Shown here piece after piece: positions 8,560-15,678 of a stretch of DNA of 64,000 nt. How positions within the stretch are numbered: the first letter of the stretch is position 1; every line of letters begins with the position of its first letter. Made by a program: the position numbers and the translations under genes. The notes beneath the pieces were generated by a model that searched no databases, had not been told where the DNA came from, and saw only the letters and a list, made by a program, of their open reading frames with translations. The DNA is from Burkholderiales bacterium (GTDB lineage Bacteria; Pseudomonadota; Gammaproteobacteria; Burkholderiales; Burkholderiaceae_C), in the NCBI GenBank assembly GCA_947453625.1, contig CANGHK010000023.1, positions 1 through 64,000 on the forward strand, given 5' to 3'.

Positions 8560-9768
8560 ATGAGGCGGGTGGTCGTCACCGGCGCCGGCACGGTCAACCC
8601 ATTGGGGTCGGATGTGGCCAGCAGCTTTGCCGCTCTTGCGGCGGGCCGGGTCGCGATTGGGCCGCTGGACATTCCCGACCTGGATCGGCTGTCGATCAAG
8701 ATTGGCGCACAGGTGCAGGCCTGGCAGGCTGATGCACATTTCACCCGATCGACACTGACACAGTTGGACCGGAACGCGCAGTTTGCGCTGGTGTCGGCGC
8801 GGCAGGCGGTGGAACAAGCGGGACTCATCTTCGACGCCGATCTGGGCGTGCAGACGGCAGTGATCATGGGCACGGCGGGGGGAGGGTTGACCACGTCCGA
8901 CAACGCCTATCGCGCCGTTTATGCCGAGGGCAAGGCCCGCGTCCATCCCTTCACCGTGCCGCGCTTGATGCACTCATCGGCGGCCAGTCAGATTTCCATC
9001 GCGCACGGACTGACGGGCCCGGCGTTTTGCGTCTCGACCGCCTGTGCCTCATCGAACCACGCCATGGGGCTGGCTTTTCAGATGCTGCGCGCGGGCTCGG
9101 TGGTGGTTGCGCTGGCGGGTGGGTCCGAGGCGATGCTGTCCTTTGGCGGCATGAAGGCCTGGGAGGGATTGCGCGTCATGTCGCCCGATGCCTGCCGCCC
9201 TTTCTCGGCGGGGCGCAATGGTATGGTGCAGGGCGAAGGGGCAGCGGTTTTCGTGTTCGAAGAACGGGATCACGCCCTCCGGCGAGGCGCGAAGATACTG
9301 GCAGAGGTGATCGGTTTTTCCATGACATCCGACGCCTCCGACATCGTTCTACCGAACCCCGACGGGGCTGTAAGGGCCATGCGGGGGGCTTTGAAGGACG
9401 CGGGGCTTGAGCCCGAAGCGGTAACCCATGTCAACGCCCACGGCACCGGCACCCTGGCCAATGACCGCAGTGAGTCGGCGGCGATGGCGCAGGTGTTCGG
9501 CGCGCATTTGCCCAAAGTGGCGGTCACGGCGACGAAATCGCTGCATGGCCATCTAATCGGTGCGGCGGGTGCGGTGGAGATGCTGGCCTGCCTCCTGGCC
9601 CTGCAAGATGGTGTCATCGCGCCCACGGCGAGCTTTCTCGGCCCCGATCCCGAATGCGCGGTGGATCTGGTGACGGGACAGGCGCGGCGTGCCGACATCC
9701 AGGTGTGCCTGTCGAACGCGTTTGCCTTCGGCGGCCTCAACGCGGTTCTAGCGCTGCGCCGCGCATGA
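8560..9768 (+). CDS. NodE/FabF-like beta-ketoacyl-ACP synthase
   Basis: A 402-residue condensing enzyme of the FabF family, close in style to rhizobial NodE. The catalytic Cys is at about residue 162 in STACASSN, followed by the His motifs NAHGTGT and KSLHGHLIGAAG, so the triad is complete. The ATG at 8560 (MRRVVVTGAG) is the conventional start; a GTG at 8533 in the same frame is an alternative. It stands alone between a broken mipA gene and a lipoprotein gene, without ACP or reductase partners, about 1 kb from the aryl-polyene locus and on the opposite strand from that locus's nearest ketosynthase. Whether it serves the polyene pathway is unknown. Confidence 0.82.
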   Translation: MRRVVVTGAGTVNPLGSDVASSFAALAAGRVAIGPLDIPDLDRLSIKIGAQVQAWQADAHFTRSTLTQLDRNAQFALVSARQAVEQAGLIFDADLGVQTAVIMGTAGGGLTTSDNAYRAVYAEGKARVHPFTVPRLMHSSAASQISIAHGLTGPAFCVSTACASSNHAMGLAFQMLRAGSVVVALAGGSEAMLSFGGMKAWEGLRVMSPDACRPFSAGRNGMVQGEGAAVFVFEERDHALRRGAKILAEVIGFSMTSDASDIVLPNPDGAVRAMRGALKDAGLEPEAVTHVNAHGTGTLANDRSESAAMAQVFGAHLPKVAVTATKSLHGHLIGAAGAVEMLACLLALQDGVIAPTASFLGPDPECAVDLVTGQARRADIQVCLSNAFAFGGLNAVLALRRA

Positions 9769-9944
9769 GAGAGTCGCCTCCGCATCGGACTTTCCAAACT
9801 GATCACAGACTAACTCAGTCGCGGCCGCTTCATGCCCCCTGTGGTAGCATATTTATTGCCCGCTGCTTCGTCGAAGAAATGGTCATTATGGGCTTGGCGC
9901 CTTAGTCGCTTTGGGCAATAAAGTTACCTAAAAAGTGATCCTTC

Positions 9945-9959
9945 TGGCTGAATCAGCCA
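9945..9959. promoter_or_regulatory. 15-bp palindrome upstream of the lipoprotein gene
   Basis: TGGCTGA, A, TCAGCCA: perfect 7-bp arms around one central base, ending 39 bases before the lipoprotein ATG. The surrounding bases are AT-rich for this genome. It could be an operator; no regulator was identified. Confidence 0.35.
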
Positions 9960-9998
9960 CTTGGCACTCGATATTACAACCCACCACGAAAGATCCCA

Positions 9999-10463
9999 AT
10001 GCAGTTCTCACGTATTTTGGTAATTGCCTGCGCTGTGATTCTCAGCACTGGGTGCTCCACTACCCAGCAGGTGACCCTGGCAAAAGTTTCTGTGCCAAAG
10101 AAATTCTCGACGGTAGCCCAGGTTGCGGCAGATGGAAACTCTGCCCAGATGGACACCAATCTGGAAGCAGCAATGACAAAAGAGGGACTGTCGGTAAGAG
10201 GGAAGCTTCTTCCGGCAGGCACGAAGACCGCCAAGGATGTCGATGCGCTGGTGAGCTATGTGGACGTTTGGCGCTGGGACATCGTGATGTACATGAAAAA
10301 TCTCACCGTCAAATTCCACGATGCAGACACCGGTGATCTTCTGGCGATTGGTGAGTGGTCTGACTCCGCGTTCCACGGATTCCGGGACGCCAAGTTGGTC
10401 ATGGAGGGAGTTGTTGCTGAGGTCCTCGCCAAGGTACGCGCCAGCGCCAAGCCCGAAAAGTGA
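9999..10463 (+). CDS. Small predicted lipoprotein of unknown function
   Basis: A 154-residue protein with a lipoprotein signal peptide (MQFSRILVIACAVILSTGC, lipobox LSTGC, Cys19). The mature part is soluble, mixed alpha/beta, and contains DALVSYVDVWRWDIVMYMKN and FHDADTGDLLAIGEWSDS; no catalytic motif is evident. It is predicted to sit in the outer or inner membrane facing the periplasm. The gene is visibly less GC-rich than its neighbours, which suggests transfer. It is convergent with the ketosynthase gene that begins the aryl-polyene locus. Confidence 0.7.
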   Translation: MQFSRILVIACAVILSTGCSTTQQVTLAKVSVPKKFSTVAQVAADGNSAQMDTNLEAAMTKEGLSVRGKLLPAGTKTAKDVDALVSYVDVWRWDIVMYMKNLTVKFHDADTGDLLAIGEWSDSAFHGFRDAKLVMEGVVAEVLAKVRASAKPEK

Positions 10464-10535
10464 TGTCCCCGGGGGAGTTTCCCGCTGGGTGACCAGATCG
10501 TCTTCACCGCCTCGGTGAGAGCGCCGATACGGCAC

Positions 10536-11759
10536 TCACCATGACGCTCCAACGCCATCGGCGCGCTGGAAAAGCAAGACCGAGTTGGTGCCGCCAAAGG
10601 CAAAAGAACTGCTCATGGCCGCATGCAGGTGCGGTGCTGCCGTATCCGTTTGCCGCACGAGATTCAGGCCCAGCGAGGTATCAGGGTTGGCGCAGTGCGC
10701 GTTGGGCGGCAACTGGCCGTGGTGCACGGCGAGGATGGTGACCACGGCCTCCAAGGCACCGGCCGCACCCAGCAGGTGGCCGTGCAGGGCCTTGGTCGAA
10801 CTGACCTGCAGTTTGTCGATGGCCCGGCCCCATACCGCGCGAAGCGCTTCAGCTTCGACAGCGTCGCCAATCCTGGTGGCGGTGCCGTGGGCATTGCAGT
10901 AGCCAACGTCCGAGGGCTGCAGCCCGGCCATACGAAGCGCAGTACCCAGGGCGCGCTGCTGACCGGCGGCATCGGGCTTGGTCAGGTGGGTGGCGTCGCA
11001 GCCCATGCCCCAGCCAGACAGGCTGGCATATACGCGAGCCTGCCGGGCTCGCGCGTGTGCTGCCGATTCGAGAACGAGGAAGGCCGCCCCCTCGCCCAGC
11101 ACGAAGCCGCTGCGGTCGGTGGCGAAAGGCCGGCAGGCGGTGGCCGCCTCGCCGGGCTGGAAGCCGGCCAGCGTCATCATCGCCTGCCATGCCAGCACCA
11201 CGCTGGGCACGAGCATGGCTTCGCTTCCGCCGGCGATGGCCACGTCCACCTCGCCGCTGCGCACGGCCTTGGCCGCTTCGGCAATGGCCACGGATGACGA
11301 GGCACAGGCCACGGAGTAGGTGAGGACCGGTCCCATCACCCTCTGGCGCATCGCAACGTGCGAGGCCGGCGCGTTGGCCATGAAGGCAGGAACCGTGAGT
11401 GGCGGCACACGGCCGGCGCTGCGATAGGCCGCCTCCAGCGCGGCCGCTCCGCCCATTCCGCAGCCGACATAGAGACCAACGCGCTCGCGATCCATATCGC
11501 CGAGGCCGCCGGCGTCTCGCAGGGCCAAATCGGCGGCCGCCACGGCGAGTTGGCTCACCCGGTCGACGCCCGCCAACTGCAGTTTGTTAAACCAGGGCGT
11601 TTCGTTGAAGGCCACTACGGCCGCAGCAGCGGGCCGTGCCAGCTCTGGGAATATCGGATGCACCGCCGATTCGCCGCGTACCAGCGCTTTGAACATCGAC
11701 TGTGCGTCGGCGCCGTGTGGCGAAACGACGCCCAGACCCGAAACCAAGACCTCGTTCAC
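10536..11759 (-). CDS. Beta-ketoacyl-ACP synthase (FabF-type, aryl-polyene locus)
   Basis: A 407-residue condensing enzyme. The catalytic Cys is at about residue 152 (YSVACASSS), and the His residues lie in CNAHGTATRIGD and TKALHGHLLGAAGA, so it should be active. Its GTG start overlaps the ACP stop codon as GTGA, so ACP and KS are translationally coupled and probably interact. It is the third complete KS in the cluster. The role is likely chain initiation or elongation of the polyene, comparable with the FabF-like ApeR of E. coli aryl-polyene clusters, though that assignment is inferred. Confidence 0.88.
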   Translation of the reverse strand: MNEVLVSGLGVVSPHGADAQSMFKALVRGESAVHPIFPELARPAAAAVVAFNETPWFNKLQLAGVDRVSQLAVAAADLALRDAGGLGDMDRERVGLYVGCGMGGAAALEAAYRSAGRVPPLTVPAFMANAPASHVAMRQRVMGPVLTYSVACASSSVAIAEAAKAVRSGEVDVAIAGGSEAMLVPSVVLAWQAMMTLAGFQPGEAATACRPFATDRSGFVLGEGAAFLVLESAAHARARQARVYASLSGWGMGCDATHLTKPDAAGQQRALGTALRMAGLQPSDVGYCNAHGTATRIGDAVEAEALRAVWGRAIDKLQVSSTKALHGHLLGAAGALEAVVTILAVHHGQLPPNAHCANPDTSLGLNLVRQTDTAAPHLHAAMSSSFAFGGTNSVLLFQRADGVGASW

Positions 11760-12007
11760 TGCGGCGTGGCGGCGATCTGCGCGGCGCGTAACAAATCCAC
11801 GATCTCGGCCAGTTCAGCGAGGGTGTCTAGGTTGGGGTTGTTGTCAGGGATGGAGATGTTGAACTTCTCTTCCACATCGAAAATGAACTCGACCAAGGCC
11901 AACGAGTCGACGCCAGTGGCGCGCATCGAGGCGTGAGGCTCCAGCATAGCCGGGTCAAGCCCGTACTTCGCCTGGATCAGGTCCTGCAATTCCTTGAGTG
12001 AACTCAT
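11756..12007 (-). CDS. Acyl carrier protein (second ACP of the cluster)
   Basis: An 83-residue ACP. The phosphopantetheine Ser is at position 35 in TGVDSLALVEF, within the usual helix. The start at 12007 (MSSLKEL) is preferred over an upstream in-frame start at 12058. It forms a two-gene unit with the downstream ketosynthase. Aryl-polyene clusters usually carry two ACPs side by side; here the two are about 21 kb apart. Confidence 0.92.
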   Translation of the reverse strand: MSSLKELQDLIQAKYGLDPAMLEPHASMRATGVDSLALVEFIFDVEEKFNISIPDNNPNLDTLAELAEIVDLLRAAQIAATPQ

Positions 12008-12112
12008 TGTTCTAATTCTAATCCCCCGCCGCTCCGTAAACCTATGCGACCTGTGCAACAGCCCGCATGGTGATGCGACATCGAGACGCGCAATGGATGA
12101 GATCCGTTCGCT

Positions 12113-12805
12113 TCAGCACGACTGTCCCCGGCCGACCCATGGGCTGAGCCAGATCGACATTCCAGCGAACAAAGTCCCGAGCGCTGTGCCGGCCACTGCG
12201 TCAAGCACCACATGTTGGCGGATGGCCACGGTCGACCACACGATGGCCAGCATCCACACCAGGTTCAGCAGGCGCAGCGGCGCCGGCGCGCCGACGATGC
12301 GCATCAGGCGTTCGACCCAGATCGCTGTGAACACGGCCGCTGCTACGTGCAATGACGGGCAGGCGTTGCCAGCGGCGTCGACGCCCTGCAGCATGGCAAA
12401 TCCCGGATACCTGCTGACCTCTACGTCAGGCGGCGGTACAGCGGTGGGCCAGAAGTGGAAGATCAACAGCCCGCAGCCGCACATCGCGGCCGCCCACAGG
12501 CCATAGACGACGAGCTCGCGCAGACGCAGCAGCAGCCCTGGCGCCACGCCAACATAGACCCACAGCGACGCATAGGCCGCCAGCGCCGCTGGCTGGAAAG
12601 ACACAAGGGCGTCCAGTGCCGTCGTGGGCATCTCGAACACCGGGTAGACTGGGTGCCTCAGCGTTTGGAAGTAGCCGAGAAAGAAAATCCACATGAAGCT
12701 GCTGATGCCCAGCACCTTCAACTGCAGGTAGCGCCAGAATCGAACCCGCAAGTCTGCCCAAGAGGCGGCTGCGGCGAGCCGGGGCCCGGTGACGGTGGCG
12801 TTCAT
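12113..12805 (-). CDS. PAP2-family membrane phosphatase
   Basis: A 230-residue integral-membrane protein with about six hydrophobic segments. It carries PAP2 motifs NACPSLHVAA (PSxH) and IRQHVVLDAVAG (the HxxxD motif), typical of lipid-phosphate phosphatases and inositolphosphotransferase-like enzymes. It lies 105 bases upstream of the ACP gene on the same strand and diverges from the chorismatase gene, so it is probably part of the aryl-polyene locus. It may dephosphorylate a lipid carrier or glycerolipid to which the polyene is attached. That role is inferred. Confidence 0.78.
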   Translation of the reverse strand: MNATVTGPRLAAAASWADLRVRFWRYLQLKVLGISSFMWIFFLGYFQTLRHPVYPVFEMPTTALDALVSFQPAALAAYASLWVYVGVAPGLLLRLRELVVYGLWAAAMCGCGLLIFHFWPTAVPPPDVEVSRYPGFAMLQGVDAAGNACPSLHVAAAVFTAIWVERLMRIVGAPAPLRLLNLVWMLAIVWSTVAIRQHVVLDAVAGTALGTLFAGMSIWLSPWVGRGQSC

Positions 12806-13012
12806 TCGGGTGGCTTTGCATTAATCCAAGAACTTGAAACAGGTTCCACGTATTCAACCACACGCCACTGTCTTCGGCCCCAAGAGCAACTGCACGCCGT
12901 GGCCCACCAGCCTCCGAACGTGAACCGTCATGACTGCGGTGACCCCTACCTCCTTCGATTCTGAGCCCTGGCGCGCAAGGCGCAAGATGCCCTGCCAGCT
13001 CGGCGTTGTGCG
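12806..13012. other. Divergent spacer between PAP2 and chorismatase genes
   Basis: A 207-base region that must hold promoters for both directions if the two units are independently transcribed. I see no clear operator. A plus-strand ATG frame at 12986 begins MPCQLGVVRCEDVIVRVSRR and ends after 24 codons; it is in a different frame from the chorismatase and may reflect uncertainty in that gene's N-terminus. Confidence 0.3.
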
Positions 13013-14101
13013 GTGCGAGGACGTCATCGTCCGCGTCTCGAGACGGACAACGTGCTCCTGACGCGCGACCAGCCGCCGCGCGCCGTGCACAGTTTGCAGG
13101 CCATGCGGCTGAGCCAGTCCGCATGGCAGCAGAAGGCTTCGTCGCAACCGGCGCTGTGTGGCCTGGCCTGGGGCTGGGACGGCGCCGGGGCCAGCACACC
13201 CGCTGACCTGGCCGGGCTGTGCGGTCTGGCGTCGCTGGCCAAGCCGCTGCTTGGCGCCACCACGCCGTGGGTCGACGCCTGGGCTGGAGGAGGCACTGCG
13301 CTGCGCCTGTGCCACAGCGGGGCCGCGCACTGGCAGACCGATGTTGACTGGGCCTTCGGCCAACTGCACCTTCCCGAGGCCGCCGGCGCGCTGGATGCCA
13401 CCGCCTACCGCGACCTGTTCGCGGCCTTGCAGGACTGCGCTTGCCCGCAGGTGCTTCGCCTGTGGAACTACCTGCCGCGCATCAACGCCGACGGCGGCGG
13501 GCTGGAGCGCTACCGGCAGTTCGACATCGGCCCCCAGCAGGCCTTCATCGACGCCGGGCGCGATGCCTTCGAGGGCGCGCCAGCGGCCTGCGCGCTGGGC
13601 ACCGTCGGCGATGCCGCGGGCGGCCTGAGCCTCTGCTTTCTCGCCGGGCGCGTGGCGCCGCGGCCGGTGGACAACCCGCGGCACGTGCCGGCCTACCGCT
13701 ACACCAGCCGCTACGAGCCACGGGCGCCGAGATTCTCGCGTGCGGCCTTGGCCGACACAGGCGGTGGCCGCGTGGCCTTGCTGGTCTCGGGCACTTCCAG
13801 CATCGTGGGCGAACACACCGTGCACCTCGGCGACGTGGTCGCGCAAACGCATGAAACGCTGCGCAACCTGCGGGCAGTCATCGACAGCGCGCACCGTGCA
13901 TGCAACGCGAGCCTCACGCTGGCCGACCTACAGCCCACTGTCTACTTGCGGCACGCGGCCGATCACGCCAAGGTGCTGGACCTGCTGGCCCAGGCCGTGC
14001 CCGCCTGGCAGGCGTCCCCTTGCGTGCAGGTCGAGATCTGCCGTGACGGCATTCTGGTGGCGATTGAAGCTCACGCCGTGGCCCCGGGGACACTGGCGTG
14101 A
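13013..14101 (+). CDS. xanB2: Chorismatase (XanB2/Hyg5/FkbO family), hydroxybenzoate starter synthesis
   Basis: A 362-residue protein of the chorismatase family (formerly called pteridine-dependent deoxygenase-like). Family signatures include YRYTSRYEPRAPRFSRAAL, SGTSSIVGEHTVHLGD and AQTHETLRNLRAVID, with a C-terminal CVQVEICRDGILVAIE. In Xanthomonas XanB2 converts chorismate to 3- and 4-hydroxybenzoate, and the former is the xanthomonadin starter. The same role fits here because an AMP ligase and ACPs are present. It is the first gene of a rightward three-gene operon with overlapping stop/start. The N-terminus is uncertain: GTG at 13013 gives residues MRGRHRPRL unlike the family; ATG at 13103 is an alternative. 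Confidence 0.83.
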   Translation: MRGRHRPRLETDNVLLTRDQPPRAVHSLQAMRLSQSAWQQKASSQPALCGLAWGWDGAGASTPADLAGLCGLASLAKPLLGATTPWVDAWAGGGTALRLCHSGAAHWQTDVDWAFGQLHLPEAAGALDATAYRDLFAALQDCACPQVLRLWNYLPRINADGGGLERYRQFDIGPQQAFIDAGRDAFEGAPAACALGTVGDAAGGLSLCFLAGRVAPRPVDNPRHVPAYRYTSRYEPRAPRFSRAALADTGGGRVALLVSGTSSIVGEHTVHLGDVVAQTHETLRNLRAVIDSAHRACNASLTLADLQPTVYLRHAADHAKVLDLLAQAVPAWQASPCVQVEICRDGILVAIEAHAVAPGTLA

Positions 14102-14868
14102 AGCACTTACTCTGGCTCCTGCTGCCGCTGCAGTGGCTGGTCCTGCAGCAGATGCTGCTGCTGCTGGGGCTTGGCTCGCTGCTGTGGTGCGGGGTGGCGT
14201 TGCTGCTCTATCCGCTGCTGCCGCAGGCCGCGGGCCGGCATATCGGGCGCGTGACCATCGCCGCCGGTTACCGCGCCTTCTGGGGGCTGGCACGCGGCGC
14301 CGGCATGATGCGTCTGCACTCGCAGTCGCTGGACGCGCTGCGTGACGAGCCGGGGCTCATCGTCGTGGCCAACCACCCCAGCATGCTGGACGCGATGATG
14401 CTGGTGGCGCGGCTACCGCGAAGCGCCTGCATCATGAAGGCCAGCCTGATGCGCAACCCCTTCCTTGCGCCGGGCGCGCGCCTGGCACGCTACATCCGCA
14501 ACGACTCGCCTCGCGGCGTGGTGACCCTGGCCGTGCAAGACCTGCAGCAAGGCGGGCAACTGGTGCTGTTCCCGGAGGGCACGCGCACCACCACGCGGCC
14601 CGTGAACCCCTTCCGCGGCGGGGTGTCGCTCATAGCCAAGCGCGCCGGCGCCCCCATCCAGACGGTGTTCATCGACGCCCACTCGCCCTACCTCTGCAAC
14701 GGCTGGCCGCTGTGGCGGCTGCCGCCGCTGCCCATCGAGTTCACGGTGCGCCTGGGCCGGCGCTTTGCGCCCTCCGAGGACGTCGCTGCGCAGTTGCGCG
14801 AGCTCGAGGCCTACTTCGCCGCCGGCGTGCGCCAAACACCGGTCTGCACTGATCGCGCCCGCCTATGA
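14098..14868 (+). CDS. PlsC-like 1-acyl-glycerol-phosphate acyltransferase
   Basis: A 256-residue membrane-associated acyltransferase. The catalytic NHPSMLD (NHxxxxD, residues 92-98) and the acceptor-binding FPEGTRT motif are both present, preceded by a hydrophobic N-terminal segment of about 40 residues. The GTG start overlaps the chorismatase stop (GTGA) and the stop overlaps the following glycosyltransferase start, so the three genes are one translationally coupled operon. In aryl-polyene systems acyltransferases attach the polyene acid to a lipid or sugar head group; that is the expected role. Confidence 0.88.
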   Translation: MKHLLWLLLPLQWLVLQQMLLLLGLGSLLWCGVALLLYPLLPQAAGRHIGRVTIAAGYRAFWGLARGAGMMRLHSQSLDALRDEPGLIVVANHPSMLDAMMLVARLPRSACIMKASLMRNPFLAPGARLARYIRNDSPRGVVTLAVQDLQQGGQLVLFPEGTRTTTRPVNPFRGGVSLIAKRAGAPIQTVFIDAHSPYLCNGWPLWRLPPLPIEFTVRLGRRFAPSEDVAAQLRELEAYFAAGVRQTPVCTDRARL

Positions 14869-15641
14869 CCCCGAGTTCCACCACGCACCTGGTGCTGATC
14901 CCCAGCTACAACACCGGTGAGCAGGTCTACGCGACCGTGCGTGCCGCGCGTGCGCAGTGGACGCCGGTGTGGGTGGTAGTCGACGGCAGCACCGACGGCA
15001 CGGCCGAGGGCCTGCAAGCCCTGGCCCGGCAAGACCCAGGCCTGCGCGTGTGGGTGCTACCGCAAAACGGCGGCAAGGGCTCAGCGGTGTGGCACGGTTT
15101 GCAGCAAGCGCAGGCTGCCGGCTACACCCACGCGCTGGCGATGGACAGCGACGGTCAGCACCCGGCTGATCTCATCCCGGCCTTCATGCAGACCTCGCTG
15201 GCACGGCCCGACACCATGGTGCTGGGCCGCCCGATCTTCGACGCCAGCGCGCCGCTGCTGCGCGTGCGCGGCCGGCGCGTCTCGAACTGGTGGACTAAGC
15301 TCGAGACGCTGGGTGCGGGCGTCGCCGATTCACTCTACGGATTCCGCGTCTACCCGGTGGACGCACTGGCCGCGGTAATGAAGAACCAACCCTGGATGCG
15401 CCGTTTCGATTTCGACACCGAGGCCGTCGTGCGATTGGCTTGGCGCGGCATCAAGCCGGTGAACCTGGATGCGCCGGTGAAGTACCTGCGCGCCGATGAA
15501 GGCGGCGTCTCGCACTTCCGCTACGGGCGCGACAACGTGCTGCTGAGCTGGATGCACACCCGGCTGATGGTCGAGTTCGTCCTGCGCCTGCCGGCGTTGC
15601 TGTGGCGCAAGGCGACGCGCCGGCCGCCTTTCCAGCGCTGA
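14865..15641 (+). CDS. Family 2 glycosyltransferase
   Basis: A 258-residue GT-A fold glycosyltransferase. The N-terminus LVLIPSYNTGEQV is the nucleotide-sugar strand, VVVDGSTDGTAEG follows, and MDSDGQHPADL carries the DxD-type metal motif of dolichol-phosphate-mannose-synthase-like GT2 enzymes. It is the third gene of the operon starting with the chorismatase and starts on ATGA overlapping the acyltransferase stop. It may glycosylate the aryl head group or the lipid anchor. It is convergent with the halogenase gene. Confidence 0.88.
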   Translation: MTPSSTTHLVLIPSYNTGEQVYATVRAARAQWTPVWVVVDGSTDGTAEGLQALARQDPGLRVWVLPQNGGKGSAVWHGLQQAQAAGYTHALAMDSDGQHPADLIPAFMQTSLARPDTMVLGRPIFDASAPLLRVRGRRVSNWWTKLETLGAGVADSLYGFRVYPVDALAAVMKNQPWMRRFDFDTEAVVRLAWRGIKPVNLDAPVKYLRADEGGVSHFRYGRDNVLLSWMHTRLMVEFVLRLPALLWRKATRRPPFQR

Positions 15642-15650
15642 AGGATCGGG

Positions 15651-15677
15651 CGGACGACAGCGCCTGCGCGCTGTCCG
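15651..15677. terminator. Imperfect hairpin between convergent glycosyltransferase and halogenase genes
   Basis: CGGAC-GACAGCGC pairs with GCGCTGTCCG across a short loop, with a 3-base bulge. It lies in the 37-base space between the two convergent stop codons. No T-run is present, so it is only a weak terminator candidate. Confidence 0.25.
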
Positions 15678-15678
15678 T

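Noticed and set aside
10504-10518. Hairpin TCACCG-CCT-CGGTGA between lipoprotein and KS genes
   Set aside because: Only 6-bp arms and no T-run; too weak to call a terminator.
12986-13060. 24-codon frame (MPCQLGVVRCEDV) before the chorismatase
   Set aside because: Too short to support as a gene; noted only because it may indicate the true N-terminal frame of the chorismatase if a frameshift exists.
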